Assembly (NCBI GenBank): GCA_044370475.1
Contig: JBILVK010000003.1
Coordinates: 13,389 to 77,388 of the forward strand
Length of the DNA: 64,000 nt
Source: B1 sp044370475
GTDB lineage: Bacteria; Bacteroidota; Bacteroidia; UKL13-3
Direction of reading: 5' to 3'
Position numbers and translations under genes: made by a program. A model generated the notes under the pieces. The model saw only the letters and a list, made by a program, of their open reading frames with translations. It was not told where the DNA came from and ran no database searches. Positions 19,080 to 27,605 of the stretch are shown here, in pieces (within the stretch, counting starts at the first letter, position 1; every line of letters starts with the position of its first letter).

Positions 19080-22000
19080 ATGAAAAACATTTCAATAAAA
19101 TTAAAGGCAATTTTAACATTCCTATTATTTACAGGGCTTAACCAAGGCTTTGTTTTTGCTCAAGGAATTATTCCCAGCTATCCACAAACCACTGGAATGG
19201 TCTACAACATGGTCTCTAAAAATGATACGGTGTTTATGACTGGCAATTTCTCGAGTGTTTATTATGCTGATAGTATTGCAAGTTATGGCACAATTATCAA
19301 TAAGGTAACTGGAAAACCCGCTGCATCTTGGGATCAACCAAATGGTGTGGTGAATGCAAGTACACCAGATGGAAATGGAGGTGTTTTTATTGGAGGTGAC
19401 TTTTCTAAAGTTGGAGGGCAAAATGCAGGAAGAATTGCTCATTTAAATAACCAAGGACAACTATCAAATTTATTAACCAACAGTAATGTTAATGGCGTGG
19501 TAAAAGCAATGGCCACACTAGGTGATACTTTGTTTGTGGGTGGACAATTTTCTTTGGTGGGTGAGTTTCTAGAATCTGCTGGCGCACCTGCATTTAGGCA
19601 TACCAATTGGGTTAGTTTAAATTTTCCAACTATTAATGGAGATGTAGATTGCGCCATTCCAGATGGACTAGGGGGTTGGTACGTAACAGGCAATTTTACA
19701 AGTGTGGGCGGAATATTGCGCAATAGGGCTGCAAGAATTGATGGGAATGGAAATGTACTTGCTTGGAATCCCAATATTAATGGCAGAACACTTACCATGA
19801 CAACTTTCCAAGATAAAGTTTACTTGGGTGGATCATTTTCAAATGTTGGAGGTATTGTTAGATCGGGAATTGCCTCGGTAGATACCGCTACTGGCGCTGT
19901 AAGCACTTGGAATCCTGGCACTCCTTCAATGGTTATTAGGTCGTTTAGCAAAATAGGAAATATACTTTATGTAGCAGGGGCATTTAATAGCATAGCAGCC
20001 ACTAGCAGAGCTAATATTGCCTCCTTTAATCTACCTTTAGGCACACTCACAACTTTTAATACAACCATGGCCAGTTCTGGTGCAAGTCTTTTTTCTGTAG
20101 TAGCGGTAGGCAATAAAGTTTTTGTGGGAGGATCTTTTAACATAATAGGAGGAATAACTCGTAACAATTTAGCTTGTCTAGATGCTGGCACGGGCAATAC
20201 CAATAACACATGGAATGCAAACACAGATAATAGGGTAAATAAAATTCTTTACTTCAATGGCCGCATATATGTGGGTGGCACCTTTAATTTAATAAAAGGT
20301 TTATCTAGGACCTACCTTGCCGCCGCAGATACAAACACTGGAATAATTCACTCCTTCACGCCAAATTTAACGGGGGAAGTAGTTGCAATGGAAATTGGAG
20401 AAACAGATTCTAATTTGTACATTTCTGGAAATTTTACTAATTTTTACTATTCTTATAACCTGCTCAATCACTCGGGTAGTGCTTGGCCGTTAAAATCAAA
20501 TTACTATGCCAATACCCTTTCTTTAGTTGGTTCAAGGCTATTTGTTGGGGGCGCATTTAATACCATTGGAGGCGCCTACCGCAACAATCTAGCGGCATTT
20601 AGCAAGTCCACTGGAGCACTTTTCAATTGGAACCCAGATGTAAACGCGCGCGTTGAAGCAATTTGCAATGTAAAAGACTCTTTTATTTTTGTGGCCGGTT
20701 ATTTTAGTCAAGTTGGCTCATCTAATAGAGATAAACTTGCAAGTTTCAATAGATCAGGGAATTTAACCAATTTCTCATGGGGATTTGGATTTAGCTCTTA
20801 TTTAAAGGCTTTAGCATTTGGTGGTGATTCTATATTATATGTAGGAGGTAATTTCTCAAGCGCAAGCACCGCAACTCCAGTTCTAATACCATCTATTAAT
20901 GCAGGAGAAATTGCAGCCCTAAACTTTAGAACAGGCAGATTTCAACCAACTTGGAACCCCAATGCAAATTATGAGGTGAATGTGCTTTTAGTTGATAGTA
21001 ATATTGTTTATGCCGGCGGAACCTTTTCAAATCTTGGTGGGCAAAGTAGAAATTGTTTAGGAGCCATATATAGGAACAATGCCCTAGCAACAAATTTTAA
21101 TGTTGGACTAGTGCCTGCTGATATTGTAAATGCACTATCCAAAGACGGAAATAATCTGATTGTTGGAGGTGTTTTTAACTATGCACCCGTCAGCACAATT
21201 ATTAGAAAAAATCTTGCCTCCTTTAATGTTAACACCAATGGCCTTAATAAATTTATTAGCGAGCCAAATTTGGCCGTAAATTGCCTAACAAAACTTGGCA
21301 ATCAAATTTATTGTGGAGGAAATTTTACTGTTTTGGGGGCATTGAGCAGAAACAATATGGCAGCCTTTTTAGCTAGCAATGGTTCCCTCCTAGATTTTGA
21401 TATTAGTATTGCAAATACAACTGGAAATTTAGGCCTAGGAGGTCTTGAATGGGTTGATGATTACCTTTTTGTAGGAGGCCAATTCAACAGAGTTGGCGAT
21501 TCTATTAGAACTAATCTTGGGATGATTCATATCCCAACTCAAACAATAATGCCCTTTAATCCAATACCAAATGGCATAATCTATTCAATTTATTACCATC
21601 AAAACTACCTTTATATTGGGGGGCAATTTACCAATATAGCAGGCAATACACGCAACAGATTAGCCATTTTTAATTATCCCAGCTTAACCATAAACGCTAT
21701 TAATCCTAACTTTAGTGGTTGGCCTTTAACTTATGCGGCAATCAATAATAGTAAATTAATATTGGGAGGCGGCTTTACAACAATTGGCGGAATAAGTGCC
21801 GCCAATTGTGCCACTTTTAATCTTCCAGCTTTTACAAGAATTACAAGCGCTCCGCTCTATACTAACCCTTTGTTAAATGCCTCAGTTGTTCAAACAAGCT
21901 TAATTAAAAATCAAATATTTGTGGCTGGCGGTTTTAACTTAATTGGAGGAATATCAAAACCACATTTTGCCATTATTGATACTGCCACCTTATTACCTAC

Positions 22001-23540
22001 CAGCTTTGTTTCTAATATATCGGGTGGTAGTGTTTCTAAATTTGATATTTCTGAGGGAGGGAATGCTTATTTATCGGGGTCATTTACCACATTAGGTGGA
22101 GCCTCCAGATCTATCATAGGATCCATCTCCACTATAACTGGCCTAGCTAATAATTGGGCGCCCTCTATCCAAAATATAAATTCCATAAATCCTACTCAAG
22201 TTAATAAAATTTTAACCTTTGGAAATAAAGTAATTGTGGCTGGTAGATTTAATAGAATAAATGGCATACCAATGAATAATTTGGTAGTGCTTTATGGCGC
22301 AGATACAGCTATAACTGTAACAAGCCTCAGCGCTTCGGGCAATGTTTGCCTGGGTGCTAACTTAACTGCAAATTACTCTGTAAACAAAAATTTTGGTTCA
22401 GGCAACCAATTTTTTGTTGAACTCGTAGATACTGGTTTTCCATTTAAACCTGCCATTCAAATTGGCTCATTATCTTCATCTGTAGGTGGCGCAATTTCAT
22501 GCACCATTCCACGAACCATATCAAGCAACACGAGCTATTTACTTCAAATTAGGTCGACCAACCCAGTTAGTATTTCTACTCCAGCTTCTTCGTTAATAAG
22601 GCCCACAGATTGTACTCCAAATATTGGACCATTTAATTTTATTATTACGAATTTAACCAACCAAAGTGCCTCTTTTACTTGGACCAGAGGTAATGGTCAA
22701 AAATGCTTGGTAATTGCCAAATTAGGAAGCATTGTAAACAAACTTCCAACCAATGGAATTGTGTACAATGCCAATTCAAATTTTGCACAGGGCGATTCTC
22801 TTGGCGATGGAAATTTTGTTGTATATAATGGTACAGGAAATTCCCTTACCGTTAACAATTTAAATATAGCAAGCAATTACCATTTTGCCGTCATAGAATT
22901 TAATGGAGTCACCTCAAGTACCTCCTATTTAAACACTCAAGTATTATATGGTAATGCCCTTACTTTACCCGTGAGTTGGTTGGATTTTAAAGCAGAAAAA
23001 TCAGGTTCAAACCAAGCTATTTTATGGTGGTCTACTGCCTCCGAAACAAATAATTCTCATTTCATAATAGAAAGGAAATATTCTGAAAAAATGAATTGGG
23101 AAAATATTGGCAGAACAGAAGGAAATGGAAATACTTCTGCCAAATCTAACTACCTTTTTGTGGATGAAATTCCAAAAGAATTATTGAAAGAACCTGTATT
23201 CTTTTACCGAATAAAACAAGTCGACTTTAACGGTAAATATGACTATTCCAAAATGGTGATTTTGTATTTCCAAAACCAAGGAGAAAATAACCTTTTAGTC
23301 ATGCCAAATCCATTTTCAGAAAACCTATCAATTTCTTTCGGTCTGAACCAAATACATGGTTATAAAATATACAACCTCAATGGCAAATTGGTGCAAGAAG
23401 AAAGCTTCAATAAAGGGCTTACATCAGGCAAACAAACATCACCCATTTCCATCTCAACAGAAACCCTCCATTCTGGCATTTTCTTCATAGAAATAGACAC
23501 TTCATTGGGTAAAATTAGAAGAAAAATGGTAAAGAATTAA
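19080..23540 (+). CDS. Giant beta-propeller-like repeat protein with T9SS type A domain
   Basis: This 1,486-aa protein has a signal peptide ending FVFAQ. From ~50 to ~1,080 it consists of more than a dozen repeats of the pattern (Y/F)VGG.F...GG..RN.(L/I)A, each about 45-55 residues, as in delta-60/DUF5122-like propellers. A fibronectin-like region (FNFIITNLTNQSASFTW) follows, then a conserved pre-sorting segment (LPVSWLDFKAEKSG, FYRIKQVDFNGKYDYS) and a type A T9SS domain (VMPNPFSENLSISFG, LHSGIFFIEI). It is likely cell-surface attached; the ligand is unknown. It starts 9 bp after mpl and may share its transcript. The exact 12-mer at 23340 encodes GLNQ in the sorting domain. Confidence 0.85.
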   Translation: MKNISIKLKAILTFLLFTGLNQGFVFAQGIIPSYPQTTGMVYNMVSKNDTVFMTGNFSSVYYADSIASYGTIINKVTGKPAASWDQPNGVVNASTPDGNGGVFIGGDFSKVGGQNAGRIAHLNNQGQLSNLLTNSNVNGVVKAMATLGDTLFVGGQFSLVGEFLESAGAPAFRHTNWVSLNFPTINGDVDCAIPDGLGGWYVTGNFTSVGGILRNRAARIDGNGNVLAWNPNINGRTLTMTTFQDKVYLGGSFSNVGGIVRSGIASVDTATGAVSTWNPGTPSMVIRSFSKIGNILYVAGAFNSIAATSRANIASFNLPLGTLTTFNTTMASSGASLFSVVAVGNKVFVGGSFNIIGGITRNNLACLDAGTGNTNNTWNANTDNRVNKILYFNGRIYVGGTFNLIKGLSRTYLAAADTNTGIIHSFTPNLTGEVVAMEIGETDSNLYISGNFTNFYYSYNLLNHSGSAWPLKSNYYANTLSLVGSRLFVGGAFNTIGGAYRNNLAAFSKSTGALFNWNPDVNARVEAICNVKDSFIFVAGYFSQVGSSNRDKLASFNRSGNLTNFSWGFGFSSYLKALAFGGDSILYVGGNFSSASTATPVLIPSINAGEIAALNFRTGRFQPTWNPNANYEVNVLLVDSNIVYAGGTFSNLGGQSRNCLGAIYRNNALATNFNVGLVPADIVNALSKDGNNLIVGGVFNYAPVSTIIRKNLASFNVNTNGLNKFISEPNLAVNCLTKLGNQIYCGGNFTVLGALSRNNMAAFLASNGSLLDFDISIANTTGNLGLGGLEWVDDYLFVGGQFNRVGDSIRTNLGMIHIPTQTIMPFNPIPNGIIYSIYYHQNYLYIGGQFTNIAGNTRNRLAIFNYPSLTINAINPNFSGWPLTYAAINNSKLILGGGFTTIGGISAANCATFNLPAFTRITSAPLYTNPLLNASVVQTSLIKNQIFVAGGFNLIGGISKPHFAIIDTATLLPTSFVSNISGGSVSKFDISEGGNAYLSGSFTTLGGASRSIIGSISTITGLANNWAPSIQNINSINPTQVNKILTFGNKVIVAGRFNRINGIPMNNLVVLYGADTAITVTSLSASGNVCLGANLTANYSVNKNFGSGNQFFVELVDTGFPFKPAIQIGSLSSSVGGAISCTIPRTISSNTSYLLQIRSTNPVSISTPASSLIRPTDCTPNIGPFNFIITNLTNQSASFTWTRGNGQKCLVIAKLGSIVNKLPTNGIVYNANSNFAQGDSLGDGNFVVYNGTGNSLTVNNLNIASNYHFAVIEFNGVTSSTSYLNTQVLYGNALTLPVSWLDFKAEKSGSNQAILWWSTASETNNSHFIIERKYSEKMNWENIGRTEGNGNTSAKSNYLFVDEIPKELLKEPVFFYRIKQVDFNGKYDYSKMVILYFQNQGENNLLVMPNPFSENLSISFGLNQIHGYKIYNLNGKLVQEESFNKGLTSGKQTSPISISTETLHSGIFFIEIDTSLGKIRRKMVKN

Positions 23541-23718
23541 CATCATTTTTTGCCTACTTATTTGAATAATATTGATTTGAAATATTTAAAAATTGATTGG
23601 GACATTGAATAGCAAATTGGCAAAACAATTAATCCGTTAAATCAATATCAACCTTTCTTGCTTTATGCTCACTTCACCCCTTTGTCGACATTCAGCACAT
23701 TGGAATTAAATCAGGATT

Positions 23719-24348
23719 TTAAAATTGGTACTTTGAAAGAATTTCATCTATTGACTTATCACCATCATTTTGATATATTTCATTGTGAAATTTCTCAAGA
23801 TATACCAAGGACGATTTTAATTGAACCTTTTCTTCTTCAGACAAATTTCCTGCTTTTAGTAACAAGTCCTTTTTCGACTGTTCTAAAATGTTCTCTCTTG
23901 TTCGTTTACCTTTCGCTGTAAGTTCTACTCGTTTGATTCGCTTATCTTTCTTATCCACAATTTCTTTAACCATACCAATTTCAATCAGTCGTTTCATCAT
24001 CTGAGTACCAGTAGTAAGTTCAGAAATAGTGTCCTTGTATACTTCATTTTTAGCTGGAGTTCCTCTGTTGTTTATGGATACTAAAAAGAAATATTCATCC
24101 ATACTGTTTAAGCCATTGGTATTTAAAACGCTTTTTGCATACCAACGAAAATACTTAGATAGACGATGGATATTCCAAACAATAAAGCGATTGTCGTCAA
24201 CAGTTTTACCAATCTTACCTTTTTGTTTTTCAGGTTCATGCATTCTTCGATTAAGCCAAACCGAAAACTCTTTAACATCATCGCTTCCCGTTTCACTATG
24301 AAATGCATCAAACAGGTTAACCAATTCGACTATTTTTTTACCCTCCAT
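23719..24348 (-). CDS. MarR-like winged-helix transcriptional regulator
   Basis: The 209-aa protein carries a winged-helix core at residues ~90-165: a recognition helix region ISELTTGTQMMKRLIEIGMV and a wing DKKDKRIKRVELT followed by KGKRTRENI, which is the MarR arrangement. The N-terminal and C-terminal helices would form the dimer. It is divergent from two T9SS cargo genes, and the 115-bp space between them holds a promoter and two inverted repeats, so control of itself and of those genes is likely. The inducer is unknown. The protein is longer than the usual ~150 aa of MarR because of extra N-terminal residues. Confidence 0.75.
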   Translation of the reverse strand: MEGKKIVELVNLFDAFHSETGSDDVKEFSVWLNRRMHEPEKQKGKIGKTVDDNRFIVWNIHRLSKYFRWYAKSVLNTNGLNSMDEYFFLVSINNRGTPAKNEVYKDTISELTTGTQMMKRLIEIGMVKEIVDKKDKRIKRVELTAKGKRTRENILEQSKKDLLLKAGNLSEEEKVQLKSSLVYLEKFHNEIYQNDGDKSIDEILSKYQF

Positions 24349-24378
24349 TGAATTTCATTTAAAATACTTCACAAATGT

Positions 24379-24460
24379 AGTAAAAATTTTACTTTACTTC
24401 TGTATTGTTATATATAATTTTTAGTGTAGTTTTGTAGTATTAAAAATTATTCATACTACA
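24379..24460 (+). promoter_or_regulatory. Promoter and candidate MarR operators
   Basis: TTG at 24405-24407 and TAGTTTTG at 24427-24434, with a 19-nt spacer, match the Bacteroidota -33/-7 promoter. AGTAAAA-A-TTTTACT (24379-24393) lies just upstream. A second inverted repeat, TGTAGTAT...ATACTACA (24433-24440 and 24453-24460), runs from the -7 element almost to the ATG at 24464. Either repeat could bind the divergent regulator; the second could also be a 5' leader hairpin. Confidence 0.6.
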
Positions 24461-24463
24461 GAA

Positions 24464-25432
24464 ATGAAGCAACTCATCCTAACAATAATAATGGCTAGTG
24501 CCATTTTAATGCAAACAAAAGCACAGCTACCCCTTGAGGTTAATTTCGATAATGGTAGTTATTTGCCATTACAATTAAGGTATGGTCCAAACGACAATCC
24601 AAGCCAGCAAGACACAAGTTATACTGTAAAGGTGCAAGGTGGCAAGGCACATCTTATTTGCCCGACTTCAACTGCCCAAATTCGTTTAAGTGGGTTTTTA
24701 GATTTACCCCAAGCCGTAAATGGCATATCAGGTAACTTGAACCACCGATGGACATTCACAAATGTTTCTGATTTTAATGTATTAGGAACAAATGCTATTG
24801 CTGGATGCTATATACGAGGCGAAATGAATCACTGGGTTGGAGGCATGTTTGGTGATTATTGGTTTGGGATGATAGTGACTTCCGCTGGAAAGGTTTCAGT
24901 CATTAGGCAAGGTACCAATAATTTACAAACTGAACCTTTTACAGCAATTGATAGTGTAAGCTACGAGATTAGAAAAATTGGTGATAGTAAATTGCAACTG
25001 TGGGCAAAATATGATAATGCTGCCTGGCATCAGGTGGGTAACGAAATTACTATTACTTTAAACACATCAACATCCGGCGCCAATTATAATGTTGCCGTAA
25101 CGCATGTGAGAATTCTAAATAATAATGGGAATAAAGTAGATGTAGCTATAGATAATATGTTATGGTGGCAACCTTCAACTACCTCTTTGATAGAGGCGAA
25201 TGCCTCGAAAAAAATAGATGCATATCCAAACCCGGCGTCAAACTACATATACTTTTCAAACCTTTTACCTCAGCATAAAATTTATTTTTTTGATGCAATG
25301 GGAAGACAAGTTATTTTTTTTAATGAACCTTCTGAAATTGACATTACCAGTCTAAGCAACGGGATATATTTCGTAAAGATTTTTGATGGTCAGGATAAGG
25401 TTGTAGGTTCAACTAAAATACTAAAGCAATAA
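24464..25432 (+). CDS. T9SS type A secreted protein
   Basis: The protein has 322 aa: a signal peptide ending QTKAQ, a beta-rich body of ~220 residues with lectin- or laminin-G-like features (FNVLGTNAIAGCYIRGEMNHWVGG is part of it), and a C-terminal type A sorting domain (IDAYPNPASNYIYFS, FFDAMGRQVIFF, SLSNGIYFVKIFDG). The body is not assigned to a family. It follows a well-formed promoter, is divergent from the MarR-like gene, and is followed after 11 bp by another T9SS cargo, so the two are probably one operon and secreted together. Confidence 0.75.
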   Translation: MKQLILTIIMASAILMQTKAQLPLEVNFDNGSYLPLQLRYGPNDNPSQQDTSYTVKVQGGKAHLICPTSTAQIRLSGFLDLPQAVNGISGNLNHRWTFTNVSDFNVLGTNAIAGCYIRGEMNHWVGGMFGDYWFGMIVTSAGKVSVIRQGTNNLQTEPFTAIDSVSYEIRKIGDSKLQLWAKYDNAAWHQVGNEITITLNTSTSGANYNVAVTHVRILNNNGNKVDVAIDNMLWWQPSTTSLIEANASKKIDAYPNPASNYIYFSNLLPQHKIYFFDAMGRQVIFFNEPSEIDITSLSNGIYFVKIFDGQDKVVGSTKILKQ

Positions 25433-25443
25433 TAAATATTAAT

Positions 25444-27210
25444 ATGAGAACATTATTTTTACTAGCTGTATTAACCTTTTGTGGTAAAAACCCATTAATT
25501 GCTCAAAACAACCTTGCCATCTTATATGGAAGTGTAGGAATGGAATACGGCAAAGCAAGTGCAGTTGATGCAGATACCAACTATATCAATGGTTCACTTT
25601 TTCAAAATACCATAAATGTTAATCCGTATGGAACAACAAATTTGACTGCACCAGGTGCAACAACTGAAATTGCCTTAACTAAATACGATAGACATGGTCA
25701 ATTGATTTGGGCTAAAAGCTTTGGCGGGAATACAACAAGCGAAGCACCACACGGAATTGATTGCGATGCTGCAAAAAACATTTATGTAACAGGTTATTTT
25801 GGTAGCACCACTGCATCAGGTCCTTTAAATGCTGCCTTCAACCCCTCAGGTGGAGGTACAGTTTCCACCCAAGGAAACGAAGATTGCTTTGTTGCCAAGT
25901 ACGACCAAAATGGAATTTACCAATGGGCATTCGGACTTGGAAATACAGGTGCAAATACACAAGAAAGAGCTTGGGATATTGCAACAGATGCAAATGGAAA
26001 TTCATACGTAGTTGGTGGTTTTCATGGAACAATAAACTTCAATCCATTAGGAACAGCAATGAATTATACTTTACCCGACACTCTTGCAGGATTATTTATT
26101 GCTAAATACAATTCAACAGGTATTTGCCAATGGGTTGTAATGTTAGATGCACAATGTACGAATGTATTTACCGAAGCTTATGCTACTTGTGATTTAGACG
26201 CAAATGGAAATTTATATGTAGCTGGAAATTTTCGAGGCAATAACATCAATTTTAATCCACTTGGTACTTCAACAACCCTAACAAGCAGCGGACTTACAGA
26301 TATGTTTATTGCTAAATACAATACATCAAGCGGAGTAATGAGTTGGGTAAAAAAAATTGGTGGAGCCGCACAGGACATTGTTTCGCCTGGTTCCTTGCGC
26401 TGTGACAATAATGGAAATCCATATTTTACGGGACGACTTAGTGGCACAGGTACTGTTGACTTTGACCCTTCGGCAGGTACAAGCAACATTATAAATTCGT
26501 CGTTGTATTTGGCAACTTATGACACAAACGGAAATTTGCGATATGCTGTAGGAATGAATAGCGGTATTGGTGATGGCGGACACAGAGTTAGTTTTGATGG
26601 CAACAATGACGTTTTTATAACTGGTTGGATGAATGGCACAGCAACTTTCGGAACAATTTCGCGATCAGCCAACTCTACAACTGCCGATGTATTTATAGCA
26701 AAATATAACAATAATCTAACAAACTGCTATTGGGCTTTCAACTTTGGTGGCACTGGTAGCACTGCAAATAGCATTTGCGCCGGACTTTCTATTGACCAAG
26801 AAAATAATGCAATTATAACAGGACAACTATATGGTACAAACGCTGACATTGACCCAACAGCTGCAACGCTTAATTTTTCAAGCATTGGCAATAATGACTG
26901 CTTTATAATTAAATATACCAATATGGGTCAATTATGGGTTAAAGATTCGACCACCACCACTGGAATTAAAGAACAATTTCTAAGCCAACTTCATATTTTT
27001 CCAAATCCATCAACAGACATAATTCATATCCAAAGCACGTACAATGAACAATTATTGTACGACATTTACAATTCATTGGGAGAAATAGTTAGTACAGGAA
27101 ATTGTTTTAATCAGATTGACGTTTCAAAATTACCAATTGGTCCTTACTTGTTATTTTTGAAAGATAAAAACAATAGAAAACTAACAACTAATAAGTTTTT
27201 AAAAGAATAA
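25444..27210 (+). CDS. SBBP-type beta-propeller protein with T9SS type A domain
   Basis: The protein has 588 aa with a signal peptide ending PLIAQ. Residues ~30-500 hold about seven repeats of the kind D..GN.YV.G.F.G...FNP.G followed by (F/L)IAKY(N/D)..G...W, which is the SBBP/beta-propeller pattern. The final ~80 residues (LHIFPNPSTDIIHIQ, DIYNSLGEIVSTGN, LPIGPYLLFL) are a type A sorting domain. It lies 11 bp behind the previous cargo gene and ends the operon. The role is unknown; ligand or polymer binding at the surface is an inference. Confidence 0.8.
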   Translation: MRTLFLLAVLTFCGKNPLIAQNNLAILYGSVGMEYGKASAVDADTNYINGSLFQNTINVNPYGTTNLTAPGATTEIALTKYDRHGQLIWAKSFGGNTTSEAPHGIDCDAAKNIYVTGYFGSTTASGPLNAAFNPSGGGTVSTQGNEDCFVAKYDQNGIYQWAFGLGNTGANTQERAWDIATDANGNSYVVGGFHGTINFNPLGTAMNYTLPDTLAGLFIAKYNSTGICQWVVMLDAQCTNVFTEAYATCDLDANGNLYVAGNFRGNNINFNPLGTSTTLTSSGLTDMFIAKYNTSSGVMSWVKKIGGAAQDIVSPGSLRCDNNGNPYFTGRLSGTGTVDFDPSAGTSNIINSSLYLATYDTNGNLRYAVGMNSGIGDGGHRVSFDGNNDVFITGWMNGTATFGTISRSANSTTADVFIAKYNNNLTNCYWAFNFGGTGSTANSICAGLSIDQENNAIITGQLYGTNADIDPTAATLNFSSIGNNDCFIIKYTNMGQLWVKDSTTTTGIKEQFLSQLHIFPNPSTDIIHIQSTYNEQLLYDIYNSLGEIVSTGNCFNQIDVSKLPIGPYLLFLKDKNNRKLTTNKFLKE

Positions 27211-27587
27211 GCTATTTCCTTTGACCAACTCGCCAAAAGAGATTTTGAAGTATCAAGACATTAGACTATTGAAGATTTTTTGACCAAAAACAATTACAAG
27301 TAATTATATCTACATTTCTTATAGATAAATATATGGTCTATTAGAAAAGGACAACTATTTAACTTAATGATGAAGGCTGGTCTTGAAAAAATAGGTTAAT
27401 GTAGAAACAACAAGCTAACCACGATATTGGCTATACTTTATCAATTCTACCACACCTCAAATTTTTCATTTAAAAGCTTCAATTGGCGATTATCAACTAA
27501 ACAGTCCAAATAGAGCCCTGCTCCCCATAAAACCATGAGGCTAAAAAACAAATTTGAAGAATAAAAATTAGTAGAAAAGTTCGGGTT
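27211..27587. other. Gap with no recognised gene
   Basis: Apart from the hairpin at its right end, I see nothing recognisable here. Short open stretches on the plus strand are broken by stops and do not resemble a known family. No member of the repeat families described elsewhere was noticed. Confidence 0.5.
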
Positions 27588-27605
27588 TTAAATACCCAAA
27601 CTTTT
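27575..27605 (-). terminator. Hairpin at the end of valS
   Basis: The arms AAAAGTTCGGGT (27575-27586) and ACCCAAACTTTT (27594-27605) pair with one G-U and enclose the valS stop codon. On the minus strand a T-rich run follows, so this is probably an intrinsic terminator. Confidence 0.5.

Noticed and set aside
27211..27587. Degraded gene after the propeller protein
   Set aside because: Only short stop-broken frames with no recognisable similarity were seen, so no claim can be supported.
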